Shown here one piece after another: positions 8,992-17,706 of a stretch of 64,000 nucleotides of DNA (the stretch's first letter is position 1; every line of letters begins with the position of its first letter). A program made the position numbers and the translations under genes. The DNA comes from JABWBD01 sp040768665 (GTDB lineage Bacteria; Planctomycetota; Planctomycetia; Pirellulales; Thermoguttaceae). Under the pieces are notes generated by a model. That model made no database searches. It saw nothing but the letters and a program-made list of their open reading frames with translations, and was not told where the DNA came from. The stretch spans positions 1 to 64,000 of the forward strand of contig JAXGMN010000012.1 in the NCBI GenBank assembly GCA_040768665.1. Reading direction: 5' to 3'.

Positions 8992-10587
8992 ATGTCAATA
9001 CTGTCAAGCACACTCGCCGCAGCCTTCTTGGTGCTGCTGTCCTTCGCCGCTGAAGCCCAGGACAAACCCAACATCCTGGTGATCTGGGGCGACGACATCG
9101 GCACCTAGAACATCAGCCACAACAACCGCGGCATGATGGGCTACCGGACGCCCAACATCGATCGCCTGGCGGACGAGGGGATCTCGTTCACCGACTACTA
9201 CGGCCAACAAAGCTGCACGGCCGGCCGGGCGGCCTTCATGGGAGGAACGGTTCCTCTACGCACCGGCATGACCAAGGTCGGGCTGCCGGGCGCCAAGGAG
9301 GGCTGGCAGGAAGCCGACATCACCATCGCCGCCGTGCTCAAGCAGCAAGGCTACGCGACGGGGCAGTTCGGCAAGAACCATTTCGGCGATCGCGACGAGC
9401 ACCTGCCGACGAACCACGGATTCGATGAGTTCTTCGGAAATCTCTATCACCTCAACGCCGAGGAGGAACCCGAGAATCGCGATTACCCCGGCGACACGAA
9501 GCTGCCCAGCGGCAAGACATTCCGCGAGCAGTATGGGCCCCGCGGCGTGCTGAAGTCCAAGGCCAACCCCGACGGCACGCAGACGATCGAGAACACCGGC
9601 CCGCTCACGAAGAAGCGGATGGAGACCATCGACGACGAAACGATCGCCGCCGCCCAGGACTTCATCAAGCGTCAGCACAAGGCACCAAAGCCGTTCTTCT
9701 GCTGGTGGAACGGTACCCGCATGCACTTCCGCACGCACGTGAAGAAAGAGCACATTGGCATCAGCGGCTCCAGCGGCGACGAGTATCACGACGGCATGGT
9801 CGAGCACGACATGCACGTCGGCCAGTTGCTCAAGCTGTTGGATGAGCTGGCCATCGCCGAGGACACCTTCGTCCATTACTCCACCGACAACGGCCCGCAC
9901 TTCAATACCTGGCCGGATGCCGGCTACACACCGTTCCGCAAGGAGAAGAACTCCAACTGGGAAGGCGCGTATCGCGTTCTGGCGTTCGTGCGTTGGCCGG
10001 CGAAGTTCCCCGCGGGCAAGACCGTCAACGGCATCGTCGCCCACGAGGACTGGATGCCCACCTTCGCCGCCGCTGCCGGCAAGACCGACCTGAAGCAGGA
10101 CCTGCTCGACGGCTACAAGGCCATCGGCCGGAATTATCGCCAGCACCTCGACGGGTACAACATGATTGGCTACCTGTCCAAGGCTGGGGAATTCAAAACC
10201 ATCGACGAAGACCTCGCAGCCTGCCCGCGCAAGGAGTTCTTCTACGTCAACGATGACGGCCAGATGGTTGCCATTCGTCTCGGCCCGTGGAAGGGCGTTT
10301 TCCTCGAGAACCGCGCCGATGCGTTCCAGATCTGGCGCGAGCCGTTCACCGAGTTGCGCATCCCGCTGCTGTTTAACCTGCGTCGCGACCCGTTCGAAAA
10401 GGCGCAGATCGACGCCAACGTGTACCACGACTGGTTCCTCGAGCGCGCATTTGTGCTGGTGCCGATGCAGCAGATCGCCGGCAAGTTCTTCCAGACGCTC
10501 AAGCAGTATCCGCCCAGCCAGACGCCGGGCTCCTTCAACCTCGAGAAGGTCCAGAAGCAGGTCGAAGACGCGGCGCGCGGGCGCTAG
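8992..10587 (+). pseudogene. arylsulfatase with a single in-frame TAG
   Basis: From ATG 8992 (GGAGAG just upstream) the frame encodes a signal peptide and DKPNILVIWGDDIGT. It then meets TAG at 9106-9108 and continues without shift as NISHNNRGMMGYRTPNIDRL through to TAG 10585-10587. Relatives have Trp at this place, so TGG to TAG (one G-to-A change) is the simplest reading. The remainder is complete: maturation motif CTAGR (Cys at codon 75), metal-binding STDNGPH, and a C-terminal tail of normal length (531 codons). Only the nonsense codon breaks it, so it is a very young pseudogene, a sequencing error, or a gene that depends on suppression. Translation from an internal start (ATG 9133) would lose the signal peptide and the first metal-binding Asp residues. 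Confidence 0.85.
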
Positions 10588-10718
10588 ACATCAGCCTTCC
10601 TCTCCCCCCGGGGAATTAGCCGTTTATCGTGGCACTGAAACACGCGGGCCGCCGGTTGGAGGGCGGCCCGCGCCTTGAAACGAACTATCTTGGACTCCTA
10701 CGCACAACGGCCAACACC

Positions 10719-11738
10719 ATGAAAAGCATCCGGTCACAGAAGTTCGTTGTCGCTGCGCTGGTCGGCATGGCGGCATTCTCCGCCACTCACTTGCGCGCCG
10801 CTGACCCGCTCCCTTCGTGGAACGAGACGGCCGCGAAGAAAGCGATCCTCACCTTCGTGGAGAAGGTGACCGCGGAAGGCTCGCCCGATTTCGTGCCGCC
10901 CGCCGAGCGTATTGCCGCGTTCGACAACGACGGCACGCTATGGCCGTCGCACCCGATGTACACCCAGCTTGCTTTTGCGCTGGACCGCATCCGATCGCTG
11001 GCTCCGCAGCACCCGGAGTGGAGAACCCGGCAGCCTTTCAAGGCCGTGCTCGACAAGGACGGCAAAGCGCTGGCGGCGGCGGGCGAGAAGGGGATGGTCG
11101 AGTTGGTCATGGCCTCGCATGCCGGCATGAGCACGGCCGAGTTCGAGGCGATCGTATGCGACTGGTTCGAGAAGGCGCGCCATCCGCGCTTCAAGCGGCG
11201 CTATACGGAGCTGACCTATCAACCGATGCTTGAACTGCTGGCGCTTTTGCGGGCCAACGGCTTCAAGACCTTTATCGTCTCCGGCGGCGGCGTCGAGTTC
11301 ATGCGTCCGATGACCGAGGCGGTCTACGGAATCCCGCCCGAGCAGGTTGTGGGCTCGACAATCAAGACTCGGTACGAAGTGAAGGACGACGAGCCGGTGC
11401 TGATGCGTCTGGCGGAGATGGATTTCATCGACGATAAGGCGGGCAAGCCTGTCGGCATCCACAAGTTCATCGGCAGGCGGCCCATCGCCGCGTTCGGCAA
11501 TTCGGCCGGCGACCGCGAGATGCTCGCGTGGACAGGGGCGGGGCCGGGTGCGCGGCTGATGATGCTGGTGCTGCACGACGACGCCAAACGCGAATATGCC
11601 TACGGTCCGGCAGCCGAGTTGCCGGATACCAAGTTCGGCACATTCCCCGAGTCACTAATGGAGGAGGCAGAAGAAAGAGACTGGGTGGTTATCAGCATGC
11701 AGAACGATTGGGCGCGTGTCTTTGCGTTTGACGAATGA
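10719..11738 (+). CDS. secreted HAD-superfamily hydrolase
   Basis: This 339-residue protein has a signal peptide (residues 1-27, ending THLRAAD) and HAD phosphatase motifs. Motif I is AAFDNDGTLW (nucleophile Asp69, acid Asp71), motif II is FIVSGGG, and motif IV is FGNSAGDREM. An inserted helical cap lies between motifs I and II. ATG 10719 is preferred over upstream in-frame starts because the signal peptide starts there. It would hydrolyse phosphate esters outside the cytoplasm or in the periplasm; the substrate is unknown. It lies 131 bases after the second sulfatase, and HAD proteins are frequent neighbours of this sulfatase type, so a linked function in breaking down sulfated or phosphorylated material is plausible. 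Confidence 0.88.
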   Translation: MKSIRSQKFVVAALVGMAAFSATHLRAADPLPSWNETAAKKAILTFVEKVTAEGSPDFVPPAERIAAFDNDGTLWPSHPMYTQLAFALDRIRSLAPQHPEWRTRQPFKAVLDKDGKALAAAGEKGMVELVMASHAGMSTAEFEAIVCDWFEKARHPRFKRRYTELTYQPMLELLALLRANGFKTFIVSGGGVEFMRPMTEAVYGIPPEQVVGSTIKTRYEVKDDEPVLMRLAEMDFIDDKAGKPVGIHKFIGRRPIAAFGNSAGDREMLAWTGAGPGARLMMLVLHDDAKREYAYGPAAELPDTKFGTFPESLMEEAEERDWVVISMQNDWARVFAFDE

Positions 11739-11805
11739 GTGCGTCGATGTTCATCGTGCCGCACGACACCTCGACGCGAGCGGGTGGTGAGCCTGCAACC
11801 TGGTC

Positions 11806-12480
11806 GTGCCGGCCCAGTCGTTTGTGGGTAACTTCCTTGAAACGGAGTCTCGGGGCCCTGTTGCAGTCGGAAGTCAATTCATCACAATCGATGCCTCACC
11901 GCACCGGATCTCCACGAATCGTAAGGCGAGCCTGCAAGACGAACCCGTGATCGAACAGATCGGGGGTGTTTCACCGTTGCCGTCGGGGTCGACCTCACCG
12001 ACCGGCTCTCCGGTGGAGCGGCGCTGTCGCTGGGCAGCTCGTTTCTCGACGGACCGTTCACCGATACCGGAGGCATGGTACCGGGGTACGCGCTGCGGGG
12101 TTCGGTCGGTCTGAACTACGACTTGGAGCAATTCACCTCCCTGGGGATGTACTGGCAGAGTGTGAAGAGCTTCACCTTCGACGACGCCGTGGTACTCAGC
12201 GACGGGATCGCACGCGATCTCGATTTCGATCACCCCGAGAACCTCGGCATCGGTATCGCCAACAATCGCCTCATGAACGGCAAACTCCTGCTGGCCGTCG
12301 ACATCCTTTACAAGCAGCACACCAAGTGCGCATTTCTCGGCGAAATCTACAAGGACCAATGGGTATATTAGTTTGGGGCTCAGTACACGCTCAATCCGCG
12401 AATGCGAGTTCGACTGGGCTACGCCTATAGCGACTCGGATCCGCAGTTGCCACAAGGACAACCGGACCGTCCGGCTCAAT
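11806..12480 (+). pseudogene. FadL/OMPP1-type outer-membrane porin relic
   Basis: Beta-barrel text is visible in one frame: VGVDLTDRLSGGAALSLGSS (from about 11975), then YALRGSVGLNYDLEQFTSLG, DDAVVLSDGIARDLDFDHPE and LLLAVDILYKQ. This matches the C-terminal half of FadL/OMPP1 transport proteins. TAG at 12369-12371 (WVY-stop-FGAQYTLNPRMRVRLGYAYSD; probably CAG originally) interrupts it. After about 12470 the text stops resembling a porin and the final strand is absent. Upstream, the frame with EPVIEQIGGV joins the barrel frame only if one T is restored near 11970, so a frameshift is likely. The segment at 11806-11940 cannot be assigned with confidence. No functional porin can be made. Confidence 0.7.
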
Positions 12481-12523
12481 CCGCTCGATCATGCTTCGGC
12501 CGGCCCGAGCGCTGTGTCAGCGT

Positions 12524-13069
12524 TTACGGCACTTCGTCGCCCGCGCGGTCGGAATCGCGATCCAGGATCGCATTGCGGTGGCGCTGGTAACGTCGGAGAG
12601 CCCCTTCGTACTGTCGGGCCTTGGAAAACCCTTGATATGCGGCTGCCAGAATGAAGACGATGAACAGCACGCCGAACAAAGGAAAGAAGAACGGCGCGCC
12701 CATCGAGCCGGCCATGACCGTCCAGAGGACAGCAAACGCGATCGCGACAGCCACGCCGACCACGCCGGTCGGTCCGGCCGTGGGCAAGTGCCGGTGGCCA
12801 TGCTTGTCGGTGATCATGTAGCTTTCTCGCTCGGCCTCCCACTGCCGGTCGAGTCGTGCCAGTTCGCTCTCCTGGGCCAGATGCGACACCTGTTCCGCGA
12901 TTTGGTCCGTGCGACGGTCGAGCTTATCGAGTTGCTCGCTCCACGCGACGCTCTCATTCCGCCGCACCGCCAGTTGCGACCCGCAATGATTGCACGTCAC
13001 GTAGTTGGCCGTGACCGGAATCGTGAGCGGGGCGCCGCAGTTGTTGCAGTTGATGGATTCGGTTTGCAT
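12524..13069 (-). CDS. zinc-ribbon protein with two membrane helices
   Basis: This 181-residue protein begins with a zinc ribbon (CNNCGAPLTIPVTANYVTCNHCG, four Cys at about residues 8, 11, 25 and 28). A coiled-coil-prone segment (about 45-90) and two closely spaced hydrophobic helices (about 100-140) follow. Start ATG at 13069; an upstream in-frame Met at 13117 is less likely because the zinc ribbon normally starts the protein. It reads away from the FAD oxidoreductase, sharing the 257-base intergenic region. Its function is unknown; the layout suggests a membrane-anchored sensor or scaffold. Confidence 0.75.
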   Translation of the reverse strand: MQTESINCNNCGAPLTIPVTANYVTCNHCGSQLAVRRNESVAWSEQLDKLDRRTDQIAEQVSHLAQESELARLDRQWEAERESYMITDKHGHRHLPTAGPTGVVGVAVAIAFAVLWTVMAGSMGAPFFFPLFGVLFIVFILAAAYQGFSKARQYEGALRRYQRHRNAILDRDSDRAGDEVP

Positions 13070-13326
13070 GGTTCGTGCCCCTTCGTACCCGCCCGGCGGC
13101 GAATCCTCGCCGAGCAACCGGTCCTATTTCACCTCCTCGTCCGGGGGCCGAAGTGTTATTATAGGCGATCCATGCACAGAGGGGCAAGCTTCTCCGCCCG
13201 GTGAATTGCCGATACGATTCCCTCGAGGCCTCTGCCCGGCGGTCTCTTCCGCTTGCCGGCAAGATCCTCAAGGGCCGTCGCTGACTTGCGAGGAGCGTCG
13301 AAATCCATTTCAAGCCCGAATCAACC

Positions 13327-14484
13327 ATGCAGCGACAATGTGACTTGCTGATCGTTGGAGCCGGACCGTTCGGGTTGGCGATGTCGGCCTACGCCCGGCA
13401 TATCGGCGTCGACCACGTGATCGTCGGAGAACCAATGCACTTCTGGCGCCACCACATGCCGGAAGGAATGTACTTGCGGTCTGCAAGTGACTGGCACTTG
13501 GATCCGCTCGAAGTTCACACGATGGAGCATTTTTTTCTCGCGCAAGGCGGGGTGCCCTCCGACGAGAAGCCCTTGTCGCTGAAAACCTACCTCCAGTACG
13601 CCAAATGGTTCCAACGGCAGAAAGGTATTCAAACATTGCCCTGGCTGGTCGAACGGCTCGACTATCTCGAGGGCGCAGGGTATCCGTTTCGTGCGACTAC
13701 CGTCGAGGGCAACTCGATGGCCGCGCGGCGGGTGGTGCTTGCCTTGGGCTTCAAGCACTTCAAGCATCTTCCCCCGGAACTGATCGAGAAGCTGCCGGCC
13801 GGCCGCTACTCGCACACCTGTGACCTGGTCGATCTCGGGCAGCTCAGGCACAAACGTTGCCTCATGATCGGCGGCCGCCAGAGCGCGTTCGAATGGGCGG
13901 CTCTCCTGTGCGAGGCGGGAGCACGATCTGTCCACCTGTCTTTTCGGCACGACGCCCCGGTGTTTGTCGCGTCTGACTGGTCCTGGGTTACTCCGCTGGT
14001 CGAAGCCATGGCTGACAATCCGGCCTGGTATCGCAATCTGCCGCCACCGGAGAAGGAAGCGCTCGGCCACCGCTTCTGGGCCGAGGGCCGCCTCAAACTC
14101 GAGCCCTGGCTGGAATCGCGAGTCGCCGGCGAAGAGGTCGAACTGTGGCCGACTACCGAAGTCGTAGCCTGTCGCGAACGGCCGGACGGCCAGATCGAAG
14201 CCAGTCTGGACTGTGGCGCGAAGCTCACGGTCGATCACGTGATCCTTGCCACGGGATACAAGGTGAGAATCGACCAAGTGCCGCTCCTGGCGCGGGGAAA
14301 CGTTCTCGGCGGCCTCGCTACGAGAAACGGCTTCCCGATCCTGGATGACCGCTTCCAGACCAACATCCCGGGCCTGTTCGTGACGAGCATGCCCGCAACC
14401 CAGGATTTCGGTCCCTTTTTCGCATTCACCGTTTCGGTCCGCGTTTCCGCGAAGATCATTGGAAAGGCCCTCCAGCACCTTTGA
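13327..14484 (+). CDS. FAD/NAD(P)-dependent flavoprotein monooxygenase-like oxidoreductase
   Basis: This 385-residue protein has an N-terminal FAD Rossmann motif (LLIVGAGPFGLAMSA), a second nucleotide-binding motif (CLMIGGRQSAFEWA, about residue 180) and the ATGYK signature near residue 310. This matches flavin-containing and N-hydroxylating monooxygenase relatives. It is predicted to be cytoplasmic and to use NADPH and FAD to oxidise a small substrate that cannot be named from sequence. The rpsB promoter -35 element overlaps its stop codon, so it is not obviously part of the ribosomal operon. Confidence 0.85.
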   Translation: MQRQCDLLIVGAGPFGLAMSAYARHIGVDHVIVGEPMHFWRHHMPEGMYLRSASDWHLDPLEVHTMEHFFLAQGGVPSDEKPLSLKTYLQYAKWFQRQKGIQTLPWLVERLDYLEGAGYPFRATTVEGNSMAARRVVLALGFKHFKHLPPELIEKLPAGRYSHTCDLVDLGQLRHKRCLMIGGRQSAFEWAALLCEAGARSVHLSFRHDAPVFVASDWSWVTPLVEAMADNPAWYRNLPPPEKEALGHRFWAEGRLKLEPWLESRVAGEEVELWPTTEVVACRERPDGQIEASLDCGAKLTVDHVILATGYKVRIDQVPLLARGNVLGGLATRNGFPILDDRFQTNIPGLFVTSMPATQDFGPFFAFTVSVRVSAKIIGKALQHL

Positions 14485-14509
14485 CGATTGGTCGGCAAAT
14501 TGCTATCAT
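14481..14509 (+). promoter_or_regulatory. sigma70-type promoter of the rpsB operon
   Basis: TTGACG (14481-14486), a 17-base spacer and TATCAT (14504-14509) form a good vegetative promoter, 128 bases upstream of the rpsB GTG. The -35 box overlaps the TGA of the preceding gene. The leader of about 120 bases could hold an autoregulatory element, but I see no defined fold. Confidence 0.65.
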
Positions 14510-14637
14510 GAGGGGCTTGCTGCCTTGAACGGTCCAGGGTAGCGGAGATCAATCGAGACCGAATCACTTCTGTAACGCCGGACGCCCTTCTTCAGCAGGG
14601 GGGACATCGCCGGTGTGCCTTTTGGAGGAATTTCCGA

Positions 14638-15387
14638 GTGCCTACCGTCCTGGTAAAGGAATTGATCGAAGCCGGGGTCCATTTCGGCCATCGCGCCAGC
14701 CGCTGGAACCCCAAAATGCGGCCCTACATCTACGGCCGTCGGAACCTGATCCACATCATCGACGTGCGGGAGACAATCCGCGGATTGCTGCGTGCCCGCA
14801 AATACCTCGAACAGGTGGCTTCCGCCGGAAGCCTGGTTCTCTTCGTAGGCACGAAGCGACAGGCCTCCGAATCGATCGAGCAGCAGGCGCTAAGGTGTGC
14901 AATGCCTTTCGTCAGTGAACGCTGGCTGGGCGGCACCCTCACGAACTTCCGCACCATTCGAAGCCGACTCGCTCGCCTGGAGGAGCTAGAGGCCCTTCGC
15001 AGTAGTGACGAATTGGCCACGTACTCCAAGAAAATGCAATCGGCGCTGAACCGTGAGTACCGCAAGATGTACCGGAACCTGAACGGCATGCGGACGATGA
15101 ACCGCCTGCCCGAGTGCCTGATCATCTTCGACCCACGCAAAGAGAAAAATGCGATCCGCGAAGCGAAGAAGCTTGGCATTACCACGATCGCCCTGATCGA
15201 TACCGACTGCGACCCGGACGAAGTCGACCTGCCGATCCCGGGCAACGACGACAGCATCCGTTCGATCGAACTGGTGGCGAAGCTGCTTGCCGACGCGGTC
15301 CTGACGGGCAAGGCCGACGCGGGCCGCCTCAAGCAGGAGCAGGCGGAAGGCGCGGAAAGCGACAAGGCCGAACCGGCCGAGGTCTAA
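14638..15387 (+). CDS. rpsB: 30S ribosomal protein S2
   Basis: This is a full-length S2 of 249 residues, starting at GTG 14638 with GGAGG at 14624-14628. Family signatures are VHFGHRASRWNPKMRPYIYG near the start, SLVLFVGTKRQA, SERWLGGTLTNFRTI and the C-terminal IALIDTDCDPDEVDLPIPGNDD. S2 binds the 30S head-body junction and is needed for S1 recruitment. It heads rpsB-tsf-pyrH-frr, the order common in bacteria. The Glu/Ala-rich tail (about residues 230-249) is a lineage extension. Confidence 0.98.
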   Translation: MPTVLVKELIEAGVHFGHRASRWNPKMRPYIYGRRNLIHIIDVRETIRGLLRARKYLEQVASAGSLVLFVGTKRQASESIEQQALRCAMPFVSERWLGGTLTNFRTIRSRLARLEELEALRSSDELATYSKKMQSALNREYRKMYRNLNGMRTMNRLPECLIIFDPRKEKNAIREAKKLGITTIALIDTDCDPDEVDLPIPGNDDSIRSIELVAKLLADAVLTGKADAGRLKQEQAEGAESDKAEPAEV

Positions 15388-15419
15388 TTCATCGAAGACA
15401 AACTTGAGGAGGTTTTTTG

Positions 15420-16250
15420 ATGGCGGAGATTACCGCAGCGGCCGTGAAATCGCTTCGCGAGCGCACCGGCCTGCCCATGATGGACTGCAAGAAAGCACTG
15501 CAAGAGGCCGGCGGAGACGCCGACGCCGCGATCGAGATCCTGCGCAAAGCCGGTAAGAAGACCATGGAAAAACGGTCCGGACGCGAGATGTCGGCCGGCC
15601 GGATCGCCATCGACGCCCGCGCGGAAAACAACGCCGGTTCGATTATCGAGCTGCTTTGCGAAAGCGCACCCGTGGCGGCCAATCAGGAGTTCATCCAGTT
15701 GGCTCACGACATGGCACACCAGTTGGCGACCGGTCCCGGGGCCGCCACTCCGGACGAATTGCTCGACCAGCCTTCCCCCAGTAAGCCCGGAACGACGATT
15801 CGCCAGGTCTACGAAGATCTGAACAATCGGATTCGTGAGGTCTTCAGGCTGAATCGCATTGCGCGGATCGACGGCAACTGCGGCGGCTATGTCCACCACA
15901 ACGGCAGTCTCGGCGTTCTGTTGCAGTACGAAGGAGGAACACCCGACCTGGCCAAGGACATCTGCATGCACGTGGCGGCAATGCGCCCGACGGTGGTTTC
16001 CGTCGCCGATCTCGACGCCGCGACGCTCCAGAAGGAGCGCGAGATCCAGATGGAAATCGCTCGCGGCGAAGGCAAGCCGGAGAACATCCTTGAAAAAATG
16101 GTCGAGGGCCGGATGCGCAACTTCTATGCGGAACGGTGCCTGACCGAGCAGCCGTTTGTCAAGGACGACCAGAAGACCGTCGGTCAGGTCGCTAAGGCTG
16201 CCGGGATGAAACTGGTTCGGTTTATCCACTGGGAGGTGGGAAAGGACTAG
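15420..16250 (+). CDS. tsf: elongation factor Ts
   Basis: This 276-residue EF-Ts is the nucleotide exchange factor for EF-Tu. The N-terminal UBA-like domain (AAVKSLRERTGLPMMDCKKAL with the conserved TGLPMMDCK) and the dimerisation and core parts (LAKDICMHVAAMRP, QPFVKDDQKTVGQ) are present. GAGGAGG precedes ATG 15420; a TTG one codon earlier is not needed. It lies 32 bases after rpsB. The stop is TAG, which shows that amber is a normal terminator here. Confidence 0.97.
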   Translation: MAEITAAAVKSLRERTGLPMMDCKKALQEAGGDADAAIEILRKAGKKTMEKRSGREMSAGRIAIDARAENNAGSIIELLCESAPVAANQEFIQLAHDMAHQLATGPGAATPDELLDQPSPSKPGTTIRQVYEDLNNRIREVFRLNRIARIDGNCGGYVHHNGSLGVLLQYEGGTPDLAKDICMHVAAMRPTVVSVADLDAATLQKEREIQMEIARGEGKPENILEKMVEGRMRNFYAERCLTEQPFVKDDQKTVGQVAKAAGMKLVRFIHWEVGKD

Positions 16251-16254
16251 GTGA

Positions 16255-17013
16255 ATGTCTGCTGACGTCCCGGCGCCCGCCGGCTCGCGCTATCGTCGCG
16301 TGATCCTCAAGATTTCCGGAGAAGGCTTCGTTCACGCCGGAGAGCGAGGGATCGCCATGGACGCGGTCGCCCATATCGCTCAGCAGACTGGCCGTGCGGC
16401 CCAGCTTGGCGTGCAGATTGCCATCGTTCTCGGCGGCGGCAATATCCTCCGCGGTGCCCAGTTCACTGCGGGAAACACGGCCATCCATGAGGCCACCGCC
16501 CACTACATGGGCATGCTGGCGACCTTGATGAACGGGCTGGCCCTGCAGGATGCCTTGGAGCTGCAGGGATTCGAGACCCGCCTGCTTACCGCCATCCGCA
16601 TGGATGGCGTCGCCGAGCCTTACATCAGCCGCCGCGCGAAGCGCCACCTGGAGAAAGGGCGGATCATCCTGCTGGCCGCGGGCACCGGCAGCCCGTTTGT
16701 CACCACCGATACCGCCGCCGCACAGCGAGCATTGGAACTGGACGCCGATGTCCTGCTCAAGGCCACCCGCGTCGACGGGGTCTTCAGCGACGACCCGGAG
16801 AAGAATCCCCATGCGGTCCTCTACAGCGAGCTGACCTACGACGACGTCCGGCGGCAAAACCTTCGTGTGATGGACCACGAGGCGATCACCAAGTGCATGC
16901 AGTACGACATGCCGATCCTGGTGTTTAATTTCAAGAAGGAAGGCAACATCGAACGAGCCGTTCGGGGCGAGAAAGTGGGCACGCTTATCGGCCGCAGCGC
17001 AAACATCGGCTGA
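16255..17013 (+). CDS. pyrH: UMP kinase
   Basis: This 252-residue bacterial-type uridylate kinase belongs to the amino-acid kinase fold and converts UMP to UDP in pyrimidine nucleotide synthesis. Signatures are VILKISGEGF (phosphate loop), IVLGGGNILRG, MGMLATLMNGLALQDALE and the C-terminal LKATRVDGVFSDDP. It starts four bases after tsf, so translational coupling is likely. Most bacterial members are hexameric and regulated by GTP and UTP; that is family knowledge and is not visible here. Confidence 0.97.
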   Translation: MSADVPAPAGSRYRRVILKISGEGFVHAGERGIAMDAVAHIAQQTGRAAQLGVQIAIVLGGGNILRGAQFTAGNTAIHEATAHYMGMLATLMNGLALQDALELQGFETRLLTAIRMDGVAEPYISRRAKRHLEKGRIILLAAGTGSPFVTTDTAAAQRALELDADVLLKATRVDGVFSDDPEKNPHAVLYSELTYDDVRRQNLRVMDHEAITKCMQYDMPILVFNFKKEGNIERAVRGEKVGTLIGRSANIG

Positions 17014-17049
17014 GTGCTGCCGGCCACACCCGGAGAAAGGACACGAACC

Positions 17050-17610
17050 ATGTCCGCAGACGAAATCCTGATGGACGCCGAAGAGCGTATGGAGAAGGCG
17101 ATCGGGGTGCTCAAAGGTTCCCTGTCCGGCATCCGCACGGGACGGGCGAACCCCGGGCTTGTCGACTCTCTGCGGGTCGAGGCGTACGGATCGCCGGTTC
17201 CGATGAAGCAACTCGCCTCGGTCGGTGCTCCGGAGCCGACCCAGATCGTGATCCGCCCCTATGACCCTGGAACCATCAAAGACATCGAGAAGGCCATCCT
17301 GGCCAGCGACCTGGGGTTCAATCCCCAAAGCGATGGCCGGGTGATTCGCCTGAACGTCCCGGCCCTGTCTACCGAGGTCCGTCGGAAGCTGGTCGCACGG
17401 ATCAAGGACCTGAGCGAAGAAGCGAAGATCGCCATCCGCAACATCCGCCGCGACGGCAACAAGGCCGCCGATCAGGCGGAAAAGGACAAGGAACTGTCCG
17501 AGGACGAACGCGACGACGTCAAGAACGAGATCCAGGACCTCACCAGGAAGTACGAGGCCAAGGCAAGCGAACTGGCCGAGGTGAAAGAGAAAGAGGTCAT
17601 GGAGGACTGA
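17050..17610 (+). CDS. frr: ribosome recycling factor
   Basis: This 186-residue RRF, with EF-G, splits post-termination ribosomes. It shows the conserved GIRTGRANPGLVDSLRVEAYG, PYDPGTIKDIEKAI, LGFNPQSDGRVIRLNVP and the basic KDLSEEAKIAIRNIRRD helix. The start is ATG 17050 (GGAGAAAGGAC upstream), giving the usual length; an upstream GTG frame would add 12 residues. It is the last gene of the operon, followed by a hairpin at 17651. Confidence 0.97.
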   Translation: MSADEILMDAEERMEKAIGVLKGSLSGIRTGRANPGLVDSLRVEAYGSPVPMKQLASVGAPEPTQIVIRPYDPGTIKDIEKAILASDLGFNPQSDGRVIRLNVPALSTEVRRKLVARIKDLSEEAKIAIRNIRRDGNKAADQAEKDKELSEDERDDVKNEIQDLTRKYEAKASELAEVKEKEVMED

Positions 17611-17650
17611 GGTCCGAAAGGGCTCACGGCACCGAACGCAAAAACAAGAC

Positions 17651-17674
17651 ACCTCGAGGTATCGCCCTCGAGGT
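17651..17674. terminator. hairpin between convergent frr and cyclophilin gene
   Basis: ACCTCGAGG (17651-17659) and CCTCGAGGT (17666-17674) form a perfect 9-bp stem with a 6-base loop. TTTCTCGTT follows on the plus strand and TTGTTTT on the minus strand. Its place between the frr and cyclophilin stop codons fits a bidirectional terminator. Confidence 0.7.
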
Positions 17675-17706
17675 TTCTCGTTACATGCTTCGGGTTCCGG
17701 CTTCTC

